Below, in pieces: positions 23,873 to 32,860 of a stretch of 45,273 nt of DNA (position 1 is the stretch's first letter; each line of letters starts with the position of its first letter). This DNA is from Betaproteobacteria bacterium (GTDB lineage: Bacteria; Pseudomonadota; Gammaproteobacteria; Burkholderiales; Burkholderiaceae_C). The notes under the pieces are model-generated. The model was not told the origin of the DNA. It was given only the letters and a program-made list of their open reading frames with translations, and did no database searches. The position numbers and the translations under genes are program-made. The stretch is taken from positions 1 to 45,273 of the forward strand of contig RFYK01000003.1 of assembly GCA_009925585.1 (NCBI GenBank), in the 5' to 3' direction.

Positions 23873-24295
23873 TCAATTCACTGCCATGCTCGCTTGCTGC
23901 GAGCGTGGGATCAACTCAGGCACAGATTCCCATGCACTGCGAATTTCAAGCATCAAGCCATAGATTTCTTCCAAGGCTTGCAAATCATTTCGAGCATTAA
24001 CGTGTAACAAACGGCGTGTCACATAGTTATAAAGTTCATCCAAATTCTTGGCCAATTCGCCGCCTTTTTCGAAGTCCAGTGCACCTTGCAGGCCCAGCAC
24101 GATGCGGCTGGCGCGGGCAATCGCTTTGGATTTCTCAGCGATGTTGTTGTGCTGAATGTGACCTTTGGCGGCAGACATGCTTTCAATCAGACCGTCAAAC
24201 AGCATTTGAATCAGTTCAACGCTGCTGGCCTTGGACACGCCGGTACTGACCTTGACTTGTCCGTAGGATTCGATGGCACGGTGATTGGCTCTCAT
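23873..24295 (-). CDS. fliS: Flagellin export chaperone FliS
   Basis: FliS is the cytoplasmic chaperone for flagellin. The 140-residue helical product has the family motif SVELIQMLFDGLIESMSAAK (28-47) and LDELYNYVTRRLLHVNARND. Typical neighbours fliC, fliD and fliT are absent in this window. It has a candidate sigma-28 promoter 38 bases upstream (24333-24359). The usual N-terminal tyrosine-containing segment is present as ESYGQVKV. Confidence 0.93.
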   Translation of the reverse strand: MRANHRAIESYGQVKVSTGVSKASSVELIQMLFDGLIESMSAAKGHIQHNNIAEKSKAIARASRIVLGLQGALDFEKGGELAKNLDELYNYVTRRLLHVNARNDLQALEEIYGLMLEIRSAWESVPELIPRSQQASMAVN

Positions 24296-24332
24296 TGCAT
24301 TGGCTCCAGTTAATCAATCTTTGACAATGAAT

Positions 24333-24359
24333 GATTCGGAGCCATGGTGCCTAACTTGA
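24333..24359 (-). promoter_or_regulatory. Sigma-28-type promoter of fliS
   Basis: Minus-strand reading: TCAAGTTA (24359-24352), 11 bases, then TCCGAATC (24340-24333). The -35 half matches TAAAGTTT in six of eight positions and the -10 half keeps CCGA, with correct spacing. It lies between the unknown gene at 24387 and fliS, so fliS may be a late gene with its own start. Confidence 0.45.
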
Positions 24360-24391
24360 GAGTTTTTGTGAAATTGCATGCGACTCTCAAG
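24355..24391. repeat. Perfect inverted repeat at the end of the unknown gene
   Basis: Arms CTTGAGAGT (24355-24363) and ACTCTCAAG (24383-24391) are exactly complementary with a 19-base loop. The right arm covers the stop codon at 24387-24389, and the left arm overlaps the -35 part of the fliS sigma-28 element. It may be a transcript end or regulatory hairpin; no T-run is present. Confidence 0.45.
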
Positions 24392-25145
24392 CGGGAATGG
24401 GTTTGGCTTCTTCTGCTTGCTCAGAAGAAACAGGCGTGACCACTGCGGGCGCGGCCACCGGTTCGGCAGGCTGGGCTGTTTGCAGGGTGGACAAATCGGG
24501 TTGCAACACGGTGGGCTCGTGGGTCAATGCCGGTTCAGCAGACGCTTGCGGGGCCGCGAAAGCTTCTTCCGCAGGCGGCAATTCCTCGTTCTCCTCACCT
24601 TCAGGGTGAATCAACAACGTGGCTGAATACGCTTCATTCAAACCCACCCCAATGCGGGCATAAATCATGGCGGTGACTTGGTCCAGCGATTGCTGGATGC
24701 GCAACTCATCGTCAGGATTGCCTTTGGCAAAGTCCACACCCGCTTGGTAAATGCTGGCCAAGTGGTGCATGGGCAACCACGACTCGAGTGAACCACGCGG
24801 CGTGGGAATCATGCGATTGTTGGTTGGCACACCTGCCGTGCCAGCCTTGCCATGCTTGTAGCCTTCCATGAACACTTGTTCGATGTGTTGGCGCAGCACG
24901 GGTTCGTAATGCGGTTTGAGCGTGCCGACAAATTTGGCGTCAACGCCGGGCACCGGAATGCCACTCATGGCGTCCCACAAACTTTTGCCCGACAGCTCGC
25001 CAAACAATCCATCGTTGTAGGTTTGCGGCAGGTCCGGCTTGGCATAGCTTTGGTAGATCACATTGACTTTGTCAATGATGTAGAGCACCAAGATGAAAAC
25101 CAGCAACAAGCCCCAAGCAAAGAAAAGTTGGAAAAAGCTGTTCAT
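24387..25145 (-). CDS. Unknown membrane-anchored protein coupled to fliA
   Basis: I do not recognise this 252-residue protein. It starts with one hydrophobic segment (LFFAWGLLLVFILVLYIID, about 8-26), then a soluble domain with SYAKPDLPQTYNDGLFGELS, PGVDAKFVGTLKPHYEPVLR and PMHHLASIYQAGVDFAKGNP. It ends with a proline/alanine/glutamate-rich tail (about 190-252). The topology suggests a single-pass protein with a cytoplasmic or periplasmic domain of about 160 residues. Its ATG overlaps the fliA stop (ATGA), and it lies between fliA and fliS, so a flagellar role is likely. A structural or polar localisation role is only a guess. Confidence 0.8.
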   Translation of the reverse strand: MNSFFQLFFAWGLLLVFILVLYIIDKVNVIYQSYAKPDLPQTYNDGLFGELSGKSLWDAMSGIPVPGVDAKFVGTLKPHYEPVLRQHIEQVFMEGYKHGKAGTAGVPTNNRMIPTPRGSLESWLPMHHLASIYQAGVDFAKGNPDDELRIQQSLDQVTAMIYARIGVGLNEAYSATLLIHPEGEENEELPPAEEAFAAPQASAEPALTHEPTVLQPDLSTLQTAQPAEPVAAPAVVTPVSSEQAEEAKPIPA

Positions 25146-25897
25146 GCTGCCCTCCTGCCTGATTTACCAGAGGATTCACCATCCACTTGTAACGTGCCGC
25201 GCAATTTTTTCACCACGGCAGACAAAATTTGGCTGACCCGGGATTCGCTGACCTCGAGCACTTCACCGATTTCTTTCAAATTCAATTCTTCAACGTAATA
25301 GAGTTGCATCACCAGCTGCTCACGCTCAGGCAATTGGGCAATCGCGTCAGTGACGGCTTCCATGAACTCGGCTTCTTCCACCATCACATCCGGTTGATGT
25401 GACGCGTCGTCGGCAATGCTCATCACTTCTTCCGTGACCACTTCCAACGAATAGGTCTCAAAGCGTCTGGCCTTGCCACGCTCTTTTTGGAATTCTTCCA
25501 AATCCTTGCCCATGTACTCGGCGATTTCAGCTTGCGTCGGTGCGCGACCCAACTCTGCCGACAAGGCATGCAAGGTTTCGTTGTGGGTTTTGTTGAACGC
25601 CACCGCCGAGCGCGGCAAGAACGACAAACGCCTGACCTCGTCGAGCATGGCGCCTCGCACACGGCTGTGGGCAAAGTTTTCAAAGTCCACGCCTTTGCTG
25701 GCGTCAAACACCCGCGAGGCTTCTAACAAGCCCATCATGCCGACTTGGATCAGTTCATCGAGTTCCATGTAAGCAGGAACGCGTGCTTTCAAGTGCAAGG
25801 CCACGCGTTTGACCAAGCCTAAGTGGTTGAGTACCAGTTCCTCGCCTTGCGGTCTGGCCTGGCTGTACATCTGCATCGGGGACAAGGTACGCATCAT
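25142..25897 (-). CDS. fliA: Flagellar sigma factor FliA (sigma-28)
   Basis: FliA directs transcription of late flagellar genes and is inhibited by FlgM (15931). The 251-residue product has sigma regions 2 (LVKRVALHLKARVPAYMELD, ELIQVGMMGLLEA), 3 (LSAELGRAPTQAEIAEYM) and 4 with helix-turn-helix (ELNLKEIGEVLEVSESRVSQ). Its ATG overlaps the stop of flhG and its stop overlaps the start of the unknown gene at 24387, so it is translated within the flhA-flhF-flhG transcript. Candidate target promoters are at 15851, 20576 and 24333. Confidence 0.97.
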   Translation of the reverse strand: MMRTLSPMQMYSQARPQGEELVLNHLGLVKRVALHLKARVPAYMELDELIQVGMMGLLEASRVFDASKGVDFENFAHSRVRGAMLDEVRRLSFLPRSAVAFNKTHNETLHALSAELGRAPTQAEIAEYMGKDLEEFQKERGKARRFETYSLEVVTEEVMSIADDASHQPDVMVEEAEFMEAVTDAIAQLPEREQLVMQLYYVEELNLKEIGEVLEVSESRVSQILSAVVKKLRGTLQVDGESSGKSGRRAA

Positions 25898-26718
25898 TGA
25901 TTCGCACTGCTTTTCAGCAGGCGCTCCATGAAAAATTGCAAACCACCCGACGGGTGATCAATGGGCCTGAGCTGAGTGCATAACTCAGCCAGTCTGCGAA
26001 AGTCGCGGGCCGCGGCGGTACCGGGGGCCAACTCCATGACCGATTGGTATTTTTTGAGGGCGGCCAACACCATTTCATCGCGTTCGATGGCGGTGAGGTA
26101 GTGGATGGATTCGTTCAAGAATCGCATGCACACATCGTTCAACCGCTGGTAGAGCTTCCAACCTTGTGTTTGGGTGTCCACCAAATTCGGTATGAGGTAA
26201 ATCTCATCCAGTTGCATTTCTTGCGACATCACTTTGATGGTGCCGTAGGCGTCTGCAATCGAGGACGGGTCGTCTTGCACCACCACAAACCGGCGGTGGC
26301 ATGCTGACAAAAAGGCCAGCACGGAAGGTGAAATGCCTGCGGCCACGTCAACAATCAAGTAGTCGACGCTTTTGCCCAAATTGCTGAAGGCTTGAACGAT
26401 GCTCGCAGCCTGTATGTGACTGAGCGCGGCCAGCTCTTGCATGCCAGACGCGCCAGGAATGAGTTGAATGCCTTGACGGGTTTTGAGCGTGATTTCTTCC
26501 AGCGTTTTTTGCCCGGCCAAGAAATGGCTGAGGTTGTATTCGGCGCGTGCGCCCAATGCAATTTGCGCATTGGCCAAACCTAAGTCAGCGTCAAACAGCA
26601 TGACATCGTGGCCGCGCTGCGCCAACGCCACAGCGAGGTTGATCGCCACGGTGGTCTTGCCGACGCCGCCTTTGCCACTGGCAATGCCGATGACTTCGGT
26701 GGTTTTAAGCTTGCTCAT
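25894..26718 (-). CDS. flhG: Flagellar number regulator FlhG (FleN/YlxH, MinD-like ATPase)
   Basis: FlhG is a ParA/MinD-like ATPase that limits flagellar number, usually with FlhF. The 274-residue product has the deviant Walker A KGGVGKTT (16-23) and the aspartate-bearing DVMLFDADLGLANAQIAL. DYLIVDVAAGISPSVLAFLS and VVVQDDPSSIADAYGTIKVM are MinD-type motifs. It overlaps flhF by 14 bases and fliA by 4. In Pseudomonas FleN represses FleQ; the sigma-54 activator here lacks the FleQ N-terminal domain, so whether such contact exists is unknown. Confidence 0.96.
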   Translation of the reverse strand: MSKLKTTEVIGIASGKGGVGKTTVAINLAVALAQRGHDVMLFDADLGLANAQIALGARAEYNLSHFLAGQKTLEEITLKTRQGIQLIPGASGMQELAALSHIQAASIVQAFSNLGKSVDYLIVDVAAGISPSVLAFLSACHRRFVVVQDDPSSIADAYGTIKVMSQEMQLDEIYLIPNLVDTQTQGWKLYQRLNDVCMRFLNESIHYLTAIERDEMVLAALKKYQSVMELAPGTAAARDFRRLAELCTQLRPIDHPSGGLQFFMERLLKSSANQ

Positions 26719-28144
26719 GCGATACCCCTGTGTGCTGCGCCGCCAATCGGCTGATTCTGGCAGATGCCATCGCCATGGTGCTGCGGAAATCTTCTTGTGC
26801 GGTGTCGACTTGGTGTGAAGACAGTTGTGTCAACGCCAGTCCGACCAATTCTTCCACCTGCAGTTGACGGCTCCAGTCGCCCATGCGGTCACCGCGGCTG
26901 ACGTTGCTCACGCCCACATGGCCTTCGGTCAACACCTGAATCAAAGACCACGGCTGGGTGGCTTCGTCCAATTTGCTGACCATCAAGCTTTGCCATTGAA
27001 TGTCTTGGGTAGACAACAAACGGCGCAACAACGATTGAGACGCATCGGCAGGTACCACGACATGGCATTGTGCGTTCGGGGCAATGCCCACGATTTCAGC
27101 GACACGCTCGGCCATTTGCACGCCCGGTGTGTCAATCACGATGCACTTGCGTTGTCCGTGTTCTTCTAAAAGCAGTTTCAACATGGTGATGTTGGTGGCG
27201 CGGAAACAATCCACGCCAGACTGCGCGCTGAGCAATTGGGTTTGGTTCCAAGCGCCAGCGCGTTGGTCGCTGAAGCTGATGACCGCGACTTGTTCGCTGC
27301 CCAAGCTGACACTGGCTTGTTGCGCCATGCGTGCCACCATCAATGATTTGCCTGCACCCGACGGGCCGGCCAACACATGGACGCCCGCATCAGCCACGGC
27401 CACATGGGTTTGTTGCATGGAGTGGCACAACTGGCGACGGATTTCTTCGATCGCAGGTTCAACCTCTTCAAAACTTTGGATGCTGTCGATCAGCAAAGCC
27501 CGCAATGCCACCGGAATGGCCGCTTCTTGCAAGGCATTGCGCAAGGGGTGCAAATTGCGTGAGAGCCCTGCACCTTGCCAAGCCATTTGTTGGCTCAATT
27601 TGAATTCTTTGCGCAACACGGCCAATTCTTCGCGCACCATGTCGACGATTTCGCGGCTGCGTTGCTTGTCACGCGCTTCTTGCGCAGCGAGCAATGTTTC
27701 TGCGGCGACTGTGTCAACCGCCACAGCGGGCGCGGGGGCCGCAACCGGTGTGGCGGTCGCATCCTTGATTGGGGTAGCTACCACTTCTTCAGCGGCTTTG
27801 GCTTTTAAATTGGAAGCAGGCACAAACCCTTCCGTGGCCACGGCTTTGGCAGGTTTGCCTTGGCGTTTTTGGCGAACCATGGTGTCGTCCAGCACTTGGC
27901 CAAAACTCGCGGGTGACTCGTCGAGCACCGGTTGGTCTGACAACACATAAGACTTCTCAGTCGGCACAAAGGCTTCTGCGACAGCGGTGTCTGCGTCCAA
28001 GGGGGCGACATCGACAGCCACGATCAATTCGGTTTGCCCACGCACTTTGCTGCTGGAAATGACGAGCACGTCAGGTCCATACAAAGCCACCGCTTTTTCA
28101 TTGGCGGCCCGGGTATCGCGTGCCAGAATTCGTTTGAGTTCCAT
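26705..28144 (-). CDS. flhF: Flagellar placement GTPase FlhF
   Basis: FlhF is an SRP-type GTPase that marks the pole where the flagellum is built. The 479-residue product has the N-terminal KRILARDTRAANEKAVALYG, a long alanine/proline-rich spacer (about 60-160), an N-domain and a G-domain with P-loop GPSGAGKS (260-267), IVIDTPGV and SKLDEATQPW. Its presence with FlhG indicates polar flagellation. It follows flhA by 33 bases. Confidence 0.95.
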   Translation of the reverse strand: MELKRILARDTRAANEKAVALYGPDVLVISSSKVRGQTELIVAVDVAPLDADTAVAEAFVPTEKSYVLSDQPVLDESPASFGQVLDDTMVRQKRQGKPAKAVATEGFVPASNLKAKAAEEVVATPIKDATATPVAAPAPAVAVDTVAAETLLAAQEARDKQRSREIVDMVREELAVLRKEFKLSQQMAWQGAGLSRNLHPLRNALQEAAIPVALRALLIDSIQSFEEVEPAIEEIRRQLCHSMQQTHVAVADAGVHVLAGPSGAGKSLMVARMAQQASVSLGSEQVAVISFSDQRAGAWNQTQLLSAQSGVDCFRATNITMLKLLLEEHGQRKCIVIDTPGVQMAERVAEIVGIAPNAQCHVVVPADASQSLLRRLLSTQDIQWQSLMVSKLDEATQPWSLIQVLTEGHVGVSNVSRGDRMGDWSRQLQVEELVGLALTQLSSHQVDTAQEDFRSTMAMASARISRLAAQHTGVSHEQA

Positions 28145-28177
28145 GGTATTTCTCGCAGGTCAGTGTGTTTATGTCAA

Positions 28178-30280
28178 TCAAGTTCTGTTGAGGGCGTTCA
28201 CGGTGTGAATCACTTTGACAGCCTGGTCATCAGGAATTTCGCTGTAAGACAGCACCGTCAAATCGTTCACGCGAAAACGCACTGCTTTGGACAACCAGCC
28301 GCGAATCAGTGGCGACACCACCAACACCGCTGCGTGTCCTTCTTCTTCCATGGCGTGCGCACCCTGGCGCAATGAATTGAACAGGTTCTCCGCCAAATTG
28401 GGTTCCAACACCACGGGTTGGCCGGGCTGGCTTTGCTGCAACACGTTGTGCAGCAATTGCTCCAAGCTGGGTTCCAACGTCATCACAGACAAATTGTTGG
28501 ATTCATCCACCAGCGCTTGCATGATCATGCGGCCCAACTTGGGACGCACAGACGCGGCGAGTTGTTCGGGATCGGTGCTGCGCGCGGCTGCCTCGGTCAA
28601 TGTTTCGACAATCGAGCGCATGTCGCGGATGGAAACGCCCTCGCCCAGCAACTGCTGCAGCACGCGGGTGACCACGCCCAAGCTGAGTTTGCCCGGCACG
28701 AGTTCTTCCACCAACTTCGGTGACTTGGCGGACAGTTTGTCCAACAACTGTTGCACTTCGTCGTGGCTCAGCAAATCAGCCGAGTTTTCACGCAGTACTT
28801 TGTTCAAATGGGTGGCAATCGCTGTGCTGGCATCGACCACGGTGTAACCCAAGGTACGGGCCACATCGCGTTGTGACGGTTCGATCCACACGGCTTCGAG
28901 TCCAAATGCAGGCTCACGGGTCGGTGTGCCTTGCAGTTCGCCATACACCTGTCCAGGGTTGATCGCGAGTTCGCGACCCACTTTGATTTCGCCTTTGCCA
29001 CGCACCACGCCTTTGAGCACGATGTTGTAGCTGTCGGGGTCGATGTTCAAGTCGTCGCGGATGCGAACCGGTTGCACCAAAAAGCCGAGTTCAGCGGAGA
29101 GTTTTTTGCGAACCCCTTTGACGCGGCTCATCAATTCGCCACCGGTTTCAGGGTTGACCAAAGGAATCAGGCCATAGCCAATTTCCAAACCGATCAAATC
29201 GACTTGATCGACATCGTCCCAGTCCAAATCTTTGGTGGCTTCGGAAGTGGCTGCGGCTTGCGCCACGGCCTCTTGGGTGGCTTCTTCTTCCACCTCGCTC
29301 TTGACCACCATCAAACCCAGACCCGCGGTGGCGGCCGCCAAGGTGATGAACATCAAATGCGGCATGCCGGGCACCAAACCCAGAATGCTCAAGATGATGG
29401 CTGATATGAACAAAGCAGACGGGTTCGCCAATTGCGTTCCGGCTTGCTCTGAAATAGATTCTGTGGTGGTGACACGCGTCACGATGATGGCGGTGGCCAA
29501 CGACAACAGCAACGAAGGGATTTGCGCGACCAAGCCGTCACCGATGGTCAGCAATGTATAGATCTTGCCCGCGTCGGACACTGACAGCCCGTGTTGAATC
29601 ACGCCAATCGCCAAACCACCGATCAAGTTGATCAACAGGATCAACAAGCCAGCAATGGCGTCGCCGCTGACAAATTTAGAGGCACCGTCCATGGCACCAA
29701 AGAAATCTGATTCCTGCGCCAGCTCTTCGCGGCGTTTTTTGGCGGTGGCCTGATCGATCACACCGGCGTTCAAATCCGCGTCAATCGACATTTGTTTGCC
29801 TGGCATCGCGTCCAAGGTGAATCGTGCATTCACTTCAGACACCCGGCCTGCACCTTTGGTCACCACAATGAAGTTGATGATCATCAAAATCGCAAAGATG
29901 ATGAAACCCACCACATAGTTACCAGCGATCACAAACTCGCCAAACGCAGACACCACCTTGCCGGCGGCGTCATGGCCGGTATGGCCTTCCACCAAAATGA
30001 TCCGGGTTGACGCCACGTTCAGCGCCAAGCGCAACATGGTGGCAAACAACAAGACCGTGGGGAAGGATGAGAAATCCAAAGGTTTGCGGGTGCTGATGGA
30101 GATCATGATGATCACCAAGCTCGCCACAATGTTGAAAGTAAACAAAAAGTCCAACAAAAGCGGGGGCAATGGCAGCACCAGCATGGCCATGATCAACAAC
30201 ACCAGCACGGGTATCCCCAGTCCGGTGTAGTCAAACTTCGCCAAGTTCTGTCGAATCGTTGACAGGCTCAAAGTGCTCAT
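28178..30280 (-). CDS. flhA: Flagellar export gate protein FlhA
   Basis: FlhA is the large export-gate and chaperone-docking subunit of the flagellar type III apparatus. At 700 residues it has the usual length. The N-terminal half carries transmembrane helices and the conserved GAMDGASKFVSGDAIAGLLI and cytoplasmic FHIPEP-type segment GRVSEVNARFTLDAMPGKQM with SIDADLNAGVIDQATAKKRR. The C-terminal cytoplasmic domain includes LIPLVNPETGGELMSRVKGV. It is first in the minus-strand operon flhA-flhF-flhG-fliA and has a strong sigma-54 promoter (30354-30371). flhB, its usual neighbour, is not in this window. Confidence 0.97.
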   Translation of the reverse strand: MSTLSLSTIRQNLAKFDYTGLGIPVLVLLIMAMLVLPLPPLLLDFLFTFNIVASLVIIMISISTRKPLDFSSFPTVLLFATMLRLALNVASTRIILVEGHTGHDAAGKVVSAFGEFVIAGNYVVGFIIFAILMIINFIVVTKGAGRVSEVNARFTLDAMPGKQMSIDADLNAGVIDQATAKKRREELAQESDFFGAMDGASKFVSGDAIAGLLILLINLIGGLAIGVIQHGLSVSDAGKIYTLLTIGDGLVAQIPSLLLSLATAIIVTRVTTTESISEQAGTQLANPSALFISAIILSILGLVPGMPHLMFITLAAATAGLGLMVVKSEVEEEATQEAVAQAAATSEATKDLDWDDVDQVDLIGLEIGYGLIPLVNPETGGELMSRVKGVRKKLSAELGFLVQPVRIRDDLNIDPDSYNIVLKGVVRGKGEIKVGRELAINPGQVYGELQGTPTREPAFGLEAVWIEPSQRDVARTLGYTVVDASTAIATHLNKVLRENSADLLSHDEVQQLLDKLSAKSPKLVEELVPGKLSLGVVTRVLQQLLGEGVSIRDMRSIVETLTEAAARSTDPEQLAASVRPKLGRMIMQALVDESNNLSVMTLEPSLEQLLHNVLQQSQPGQPVVLEPNLAENLFNSLRQGAHAMEEEGHAAVLVVSPLIRGWLSKAVRFRVNDLTVLSYSEIPDDQAVKVIHTVNALNRT

Positions 30281-30353
30281 TGTGGCTTTTCTCTTGTTTT
30301 TGAAACGTTAAGAATTCAATTTTTCTGGTTTTTTCAGAACCATCAAGCTGATC

Positions 30354-30371
30354 AAGCAATCGATGTGCCAA
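30354..30371 (-). promoter_or_regulatory. Sigma-54 promoter of the flhA operon
   Basis: Minus-strand reading TTGGCACATCGATTGCTT has GG at 30369-30368 and GC at 30357-30356 with 10 bases between. It is the best consensus match in the window. Transcription should start near 30344, about 65 bases before flhA. It would place fliA, flhF and flhG under the sigma-54 activator as middle genes. Confidence 0.82.
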
Positions 30372-30442
30372 CCATGGGTCAGTGTGCTTGGCTGGCTTTT
30401 TGGGGTACCGGTAACCAAGCCTGGCAGCGGCAAGCTATTTCC

Positions 30443-30458
30443 AGTCACGTTTCTTGCT
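30443..30458 (+). promoter_or_regulatory. Weak sigma-54-like element upstream of fliK
   Basis: AGTCACGTTTCTTGCT matches the sigma-54 consensus in its second part (CACG-N4-TTGC) and spacing but has GT in place of the -24 GG. It lies 38 bases before fliK. Another near match a few bases upstream has a 9-base spacer. It is a candidate, less secure than the other sites. Confidence 0.35.
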
Positions 30459-30495
30459 TTAGGGAAGGTATCTTTTAGGAAAACACTGAACGGAT

Positions 30496-32241
30496 ATGAA
30501 CTTATCTGCATTGAACCCACCCCAGGCCAACAGCCTGAACAGCCCAGCGGTCGAGACGTCTGTGTCTGGCAGCGAGGCTGCGCGCTTGAAAAATGGCGCC
30601 TTGTCTGGCGCCGACTTCGCCAGCTTCTTGCACAACCAGGTTCAATCGCTCAAACATTCGCAGCGGCCAAATTTGGCCGCTTCAGACAAGGCATTGCCAC
30701 CGCCACCCGCCAAAAACGAGGCCCGGCCCAGTAACGATAATCCGCAAGACCATCCGTCCGCAGACAAATCCAGCGCGGTCAACAACCAGAAGGCCAGCCA
30801 GCAACGCCACGCGACGTCCAAAGCCGATCAGGCAGACAAAAGCAATGACCGTACCCAGAGCGATGACAAAGTCGCCAAACAACGCTCAGACAACCAAGTC
30901 AAAGACACACACCAGTCACTAGACAACCAACACCAGGCTGAGCAAACGGTCAACGACGAAAGCACGCAAAACTTGGCGTCAGACCAAGCCCTGTCCGACC
31001 AGACCGAAGACGCGTTGACCCAAAGTTCAGACAAAGCCGCCGAATCAGCGGCCAAACTGTCCAGTGATGTCACTCAGGCCAATGCGTTGTCCGCACAAAC
31101 CGCCCCACTGACCACCATCGCGGTCAGCGACAGATTGCAGATCATCACCACGGCCAACACCGCCGCGAGCGAACAAAGCGTGGCTGATTTCGCACTGGCC
31201 ATGGGCTTAGACCCCAGCCAAGTCAAAACTTTGTTTGGTGAATCAGCGGCCAGTGCCGCGGCTGCCAAACTGGCCAGCAGCAATCCCTCCACCCAACAAA
31301 TTCTGGGCATCAACAGCTTGCCCAGTTTTGGCATGGTGGCCGACGCGACCAACGCCATGACAAAAGGGCCGTCGATGGCGTTTGCCGCAGACCCCCTGGC
31401 TGGCAGCGGCTTGCCCGTGGCCATGGACAGCCCGGTCAGCACGGCAGACTTCCAAGCACTCAACACCCAAGCGCCCGTGATCAACACAGACATGCAAGAG
31501 ATGCTGGGCAAGATGGACAACTTACAGATTCAACTGGGCACCGCACAAGCAAGCACGGCGACGAGCGCCTCAGCACCGGTCAGCACCTTGGCCGTGCTGT
31601 CCATGATGGACACGCAATTGCGCGCCGAAGACATCGAATCCTTGAAAAATGAATTCGATGCGTTGTCATCCTTTGACAGCTTACCCGCCATCGGCAAGGA
31701 CCTGAGCGCGGCACCGTTGCCCGCTTTGGCGAACCGACCCGCACCGGCACACGCCAGTACCACGCCCACACCGGCGTTCGCTGACAACCCAGACATGGCG
31801 CAAACCTATGACAAATTGAGCCAGAAACTGACCACCGAATTGGCCGCCCGCATGCATGAAAAGCTCAATGCCGGCGAATGGAAAATGAAATTCGCGCTCA
31901 AGCCCGCCAGCTTGGGCTTGGTCGATGTGCAACTGGAAATGCGCGACGGCAAACTCAGCGCCCACTTCCAATCAGACACGAACCTGACCCAAGATTTGCT
32001 GCAAAACGGCAGCCAACGCTTGAAAGACGCCTTGGCTGATCTGGGCATGAACAACGCCTCGGTGTGGGTCGACCAGAGCCGATCGCAAGGTCAAGGCACG
32101 CAAGGCCAATCTGCCAGATCTGGCAAATTCACCCAAGGTAACGATAATCGTGAGAAACTGTCAGATGAATCTGGCCTGAAAATTGCTGAGGATAAGGCAC
32201 CTCGGCGTGACGAGCGTTCACAATTTGACAGTTACGCCTGA
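30496..32241 (+). CDS. fliK: Hook-length control protein FliK
   Basis: FliK is the molecular ruler and export-specificity switch. The 581-residue product has a long polar, repetitive N-terminal region (rich in Asp, Gln, Lys, Ser) and the C-terminal Flg_hook domain: LAARMHEKLNAGEWKMKFAL, KPASLGLVDVQLEMRDGKLS and AHFQSDTNLTQDLLQNGSQR with LKDALADLGMNNASV. Its start has no strong ribosome-binding site. It leads fliL, fliM and fliN. Its long N-terminal ruler is notable next to a giant FlgE and a second FliK-like protein at 16989. Confidence 0.92.
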   Translation: MNLSALNPPQANSLNSPAVETSVSGSEAARLKNGALSGADFASFLHNQVQSLKHSQRPNLAASDKALPPPPAKNEARPSNDNPQDHPSADKSSAVNNQKASQQRHATSKADQADKSNDRTQSDDKVAKQRSDNQVKDTHQSLDNQHQAEQTVNDESTQNLASDQALSDQTEDALTQSSDKAAESAAKLSSDVTQANALSAQTAPLTTIAVSDRLQIITTANTAASEQSVADFALAMGLDPSQVKTLFGESAASAAAAKLASSNPSTQQILGINSLPSFGMVADATNAMTKGPSMAFAADPLAGSGLPVAMDSPVSTADFQALNTQAPVINTDMQEMLGKMDNLQIQLGTAQASTATSASAPVSTLAVLSMMDTQLRAEDIESLKNEFDALSSFDSLPAIGKDLSAAPLPALANRPAPAHASTTPTPAFADNPDMAQTYDKLSQKLTTELAARMHEKLNAGEWKMKFALKPASLGLVDVQLEMRDGKLSAHFQSDTNLTQDLLQNGSQRLKDALADLGMNNASVWVDQSRSQGQGTQGQSARSGKFTQGNDNREKLSDESGLKIAEDKAPRRDERSQFDSYA

Positions 32242-32266
32242 ACATTGAGTTAAATAGGAGATTTCC

Positions 32267-32854
32267 ATGGCAAGCGCAGCACCTGAAACCGAAGCCGAAG
32301 CAGGCACGGAAGAGCCGAAAAAGAAAAAACCGATTCTGTTGATCATCGGTATCGTTGTTTTGGCCATCGTTTTGATGGTGGGTGTCGCTTTCGGTACGTT
32401 GTATTTCTCTGGTTATTACGAGAAAAAGGCCGAACTGGCTGCCATGGACAAGCTCGAAGAACTCGAAGCCGCCGCCACCAAAGCCAAAGACGAAGCCCCC
32501 GCCAAGCTGAAGAAAGAAGCACCCGAGGCCACCCGCTTCGAGAAAAACTATTTCCAAGTCGAAAAAGAGTTGATGACCAACATCACGGGCTCGAAAAAAG
32601 TCATGGTGGTGCAAATCGCGGTCATGACGCATTACGACTCGCGTGTGTTTGACAACATCAAAAAGCATGAATTTGCCTTGCGCTCTGCCATGTTGGACTT
32701 GATGCGCCAGACCACTGAAGCCGAAGCCAGCAAGCCTGAGTTCCGCAAGGAATTGGCGGTCAAACTCAAAGACATCATGAATTCATTGCTGGAAGAGTAT
32801 GAAGACTTCGGCGGCGTCGAAGAAGTGATGTTCACCTCCTTTGTCATGCAGTAA
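32267..32854 (+). CDS. fliL: Stator-associated basal body protein FliL
   Basis: FliL surrounds stators and stabilises them. The 195-residue product has one transmembrane helix (PILLIIGIVVLAIVLMVGVA, about 22-41) and a C-terminal domain with YFQVEKELMTNITGSKKVMV, MTHYDSRVFDNIKKHEFALR and FRKELAVKLKDIMNSLLEEY. AGGAG lies 8 bases before the start. A lysine/glutamate-rich linker links the helix and the domain. It lies 25 bases after fliK and 6 bases before fliM. Confidence 0.93.
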   Translation: MASAAPETEAEAGTEEPKKKKPILLIIGIVVLAIVLMVGVAFGTLYFSGYYEKKAELAAMDKLEELEAAATKAKDEAPAKLKKEAPEATRFEKNYFQVEKELMTNITGSKKVMVVQIAVMTHYDSRVFDNIKKHEFALRSAMLDLMRQTTEAEASKPEFRKELAVKLKDIMNSLLEEYEDFGGVEEVMFTSFVMQ

Positions 32855-32860
32855 AGGCCC

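Noticed and set aside
23793-23873. Search for a sigma-28 promoter directly before motA
   Set aside because: Best alignment keeps only three of eight -10 positions; only the hairpin at 23811-23841 is supported.
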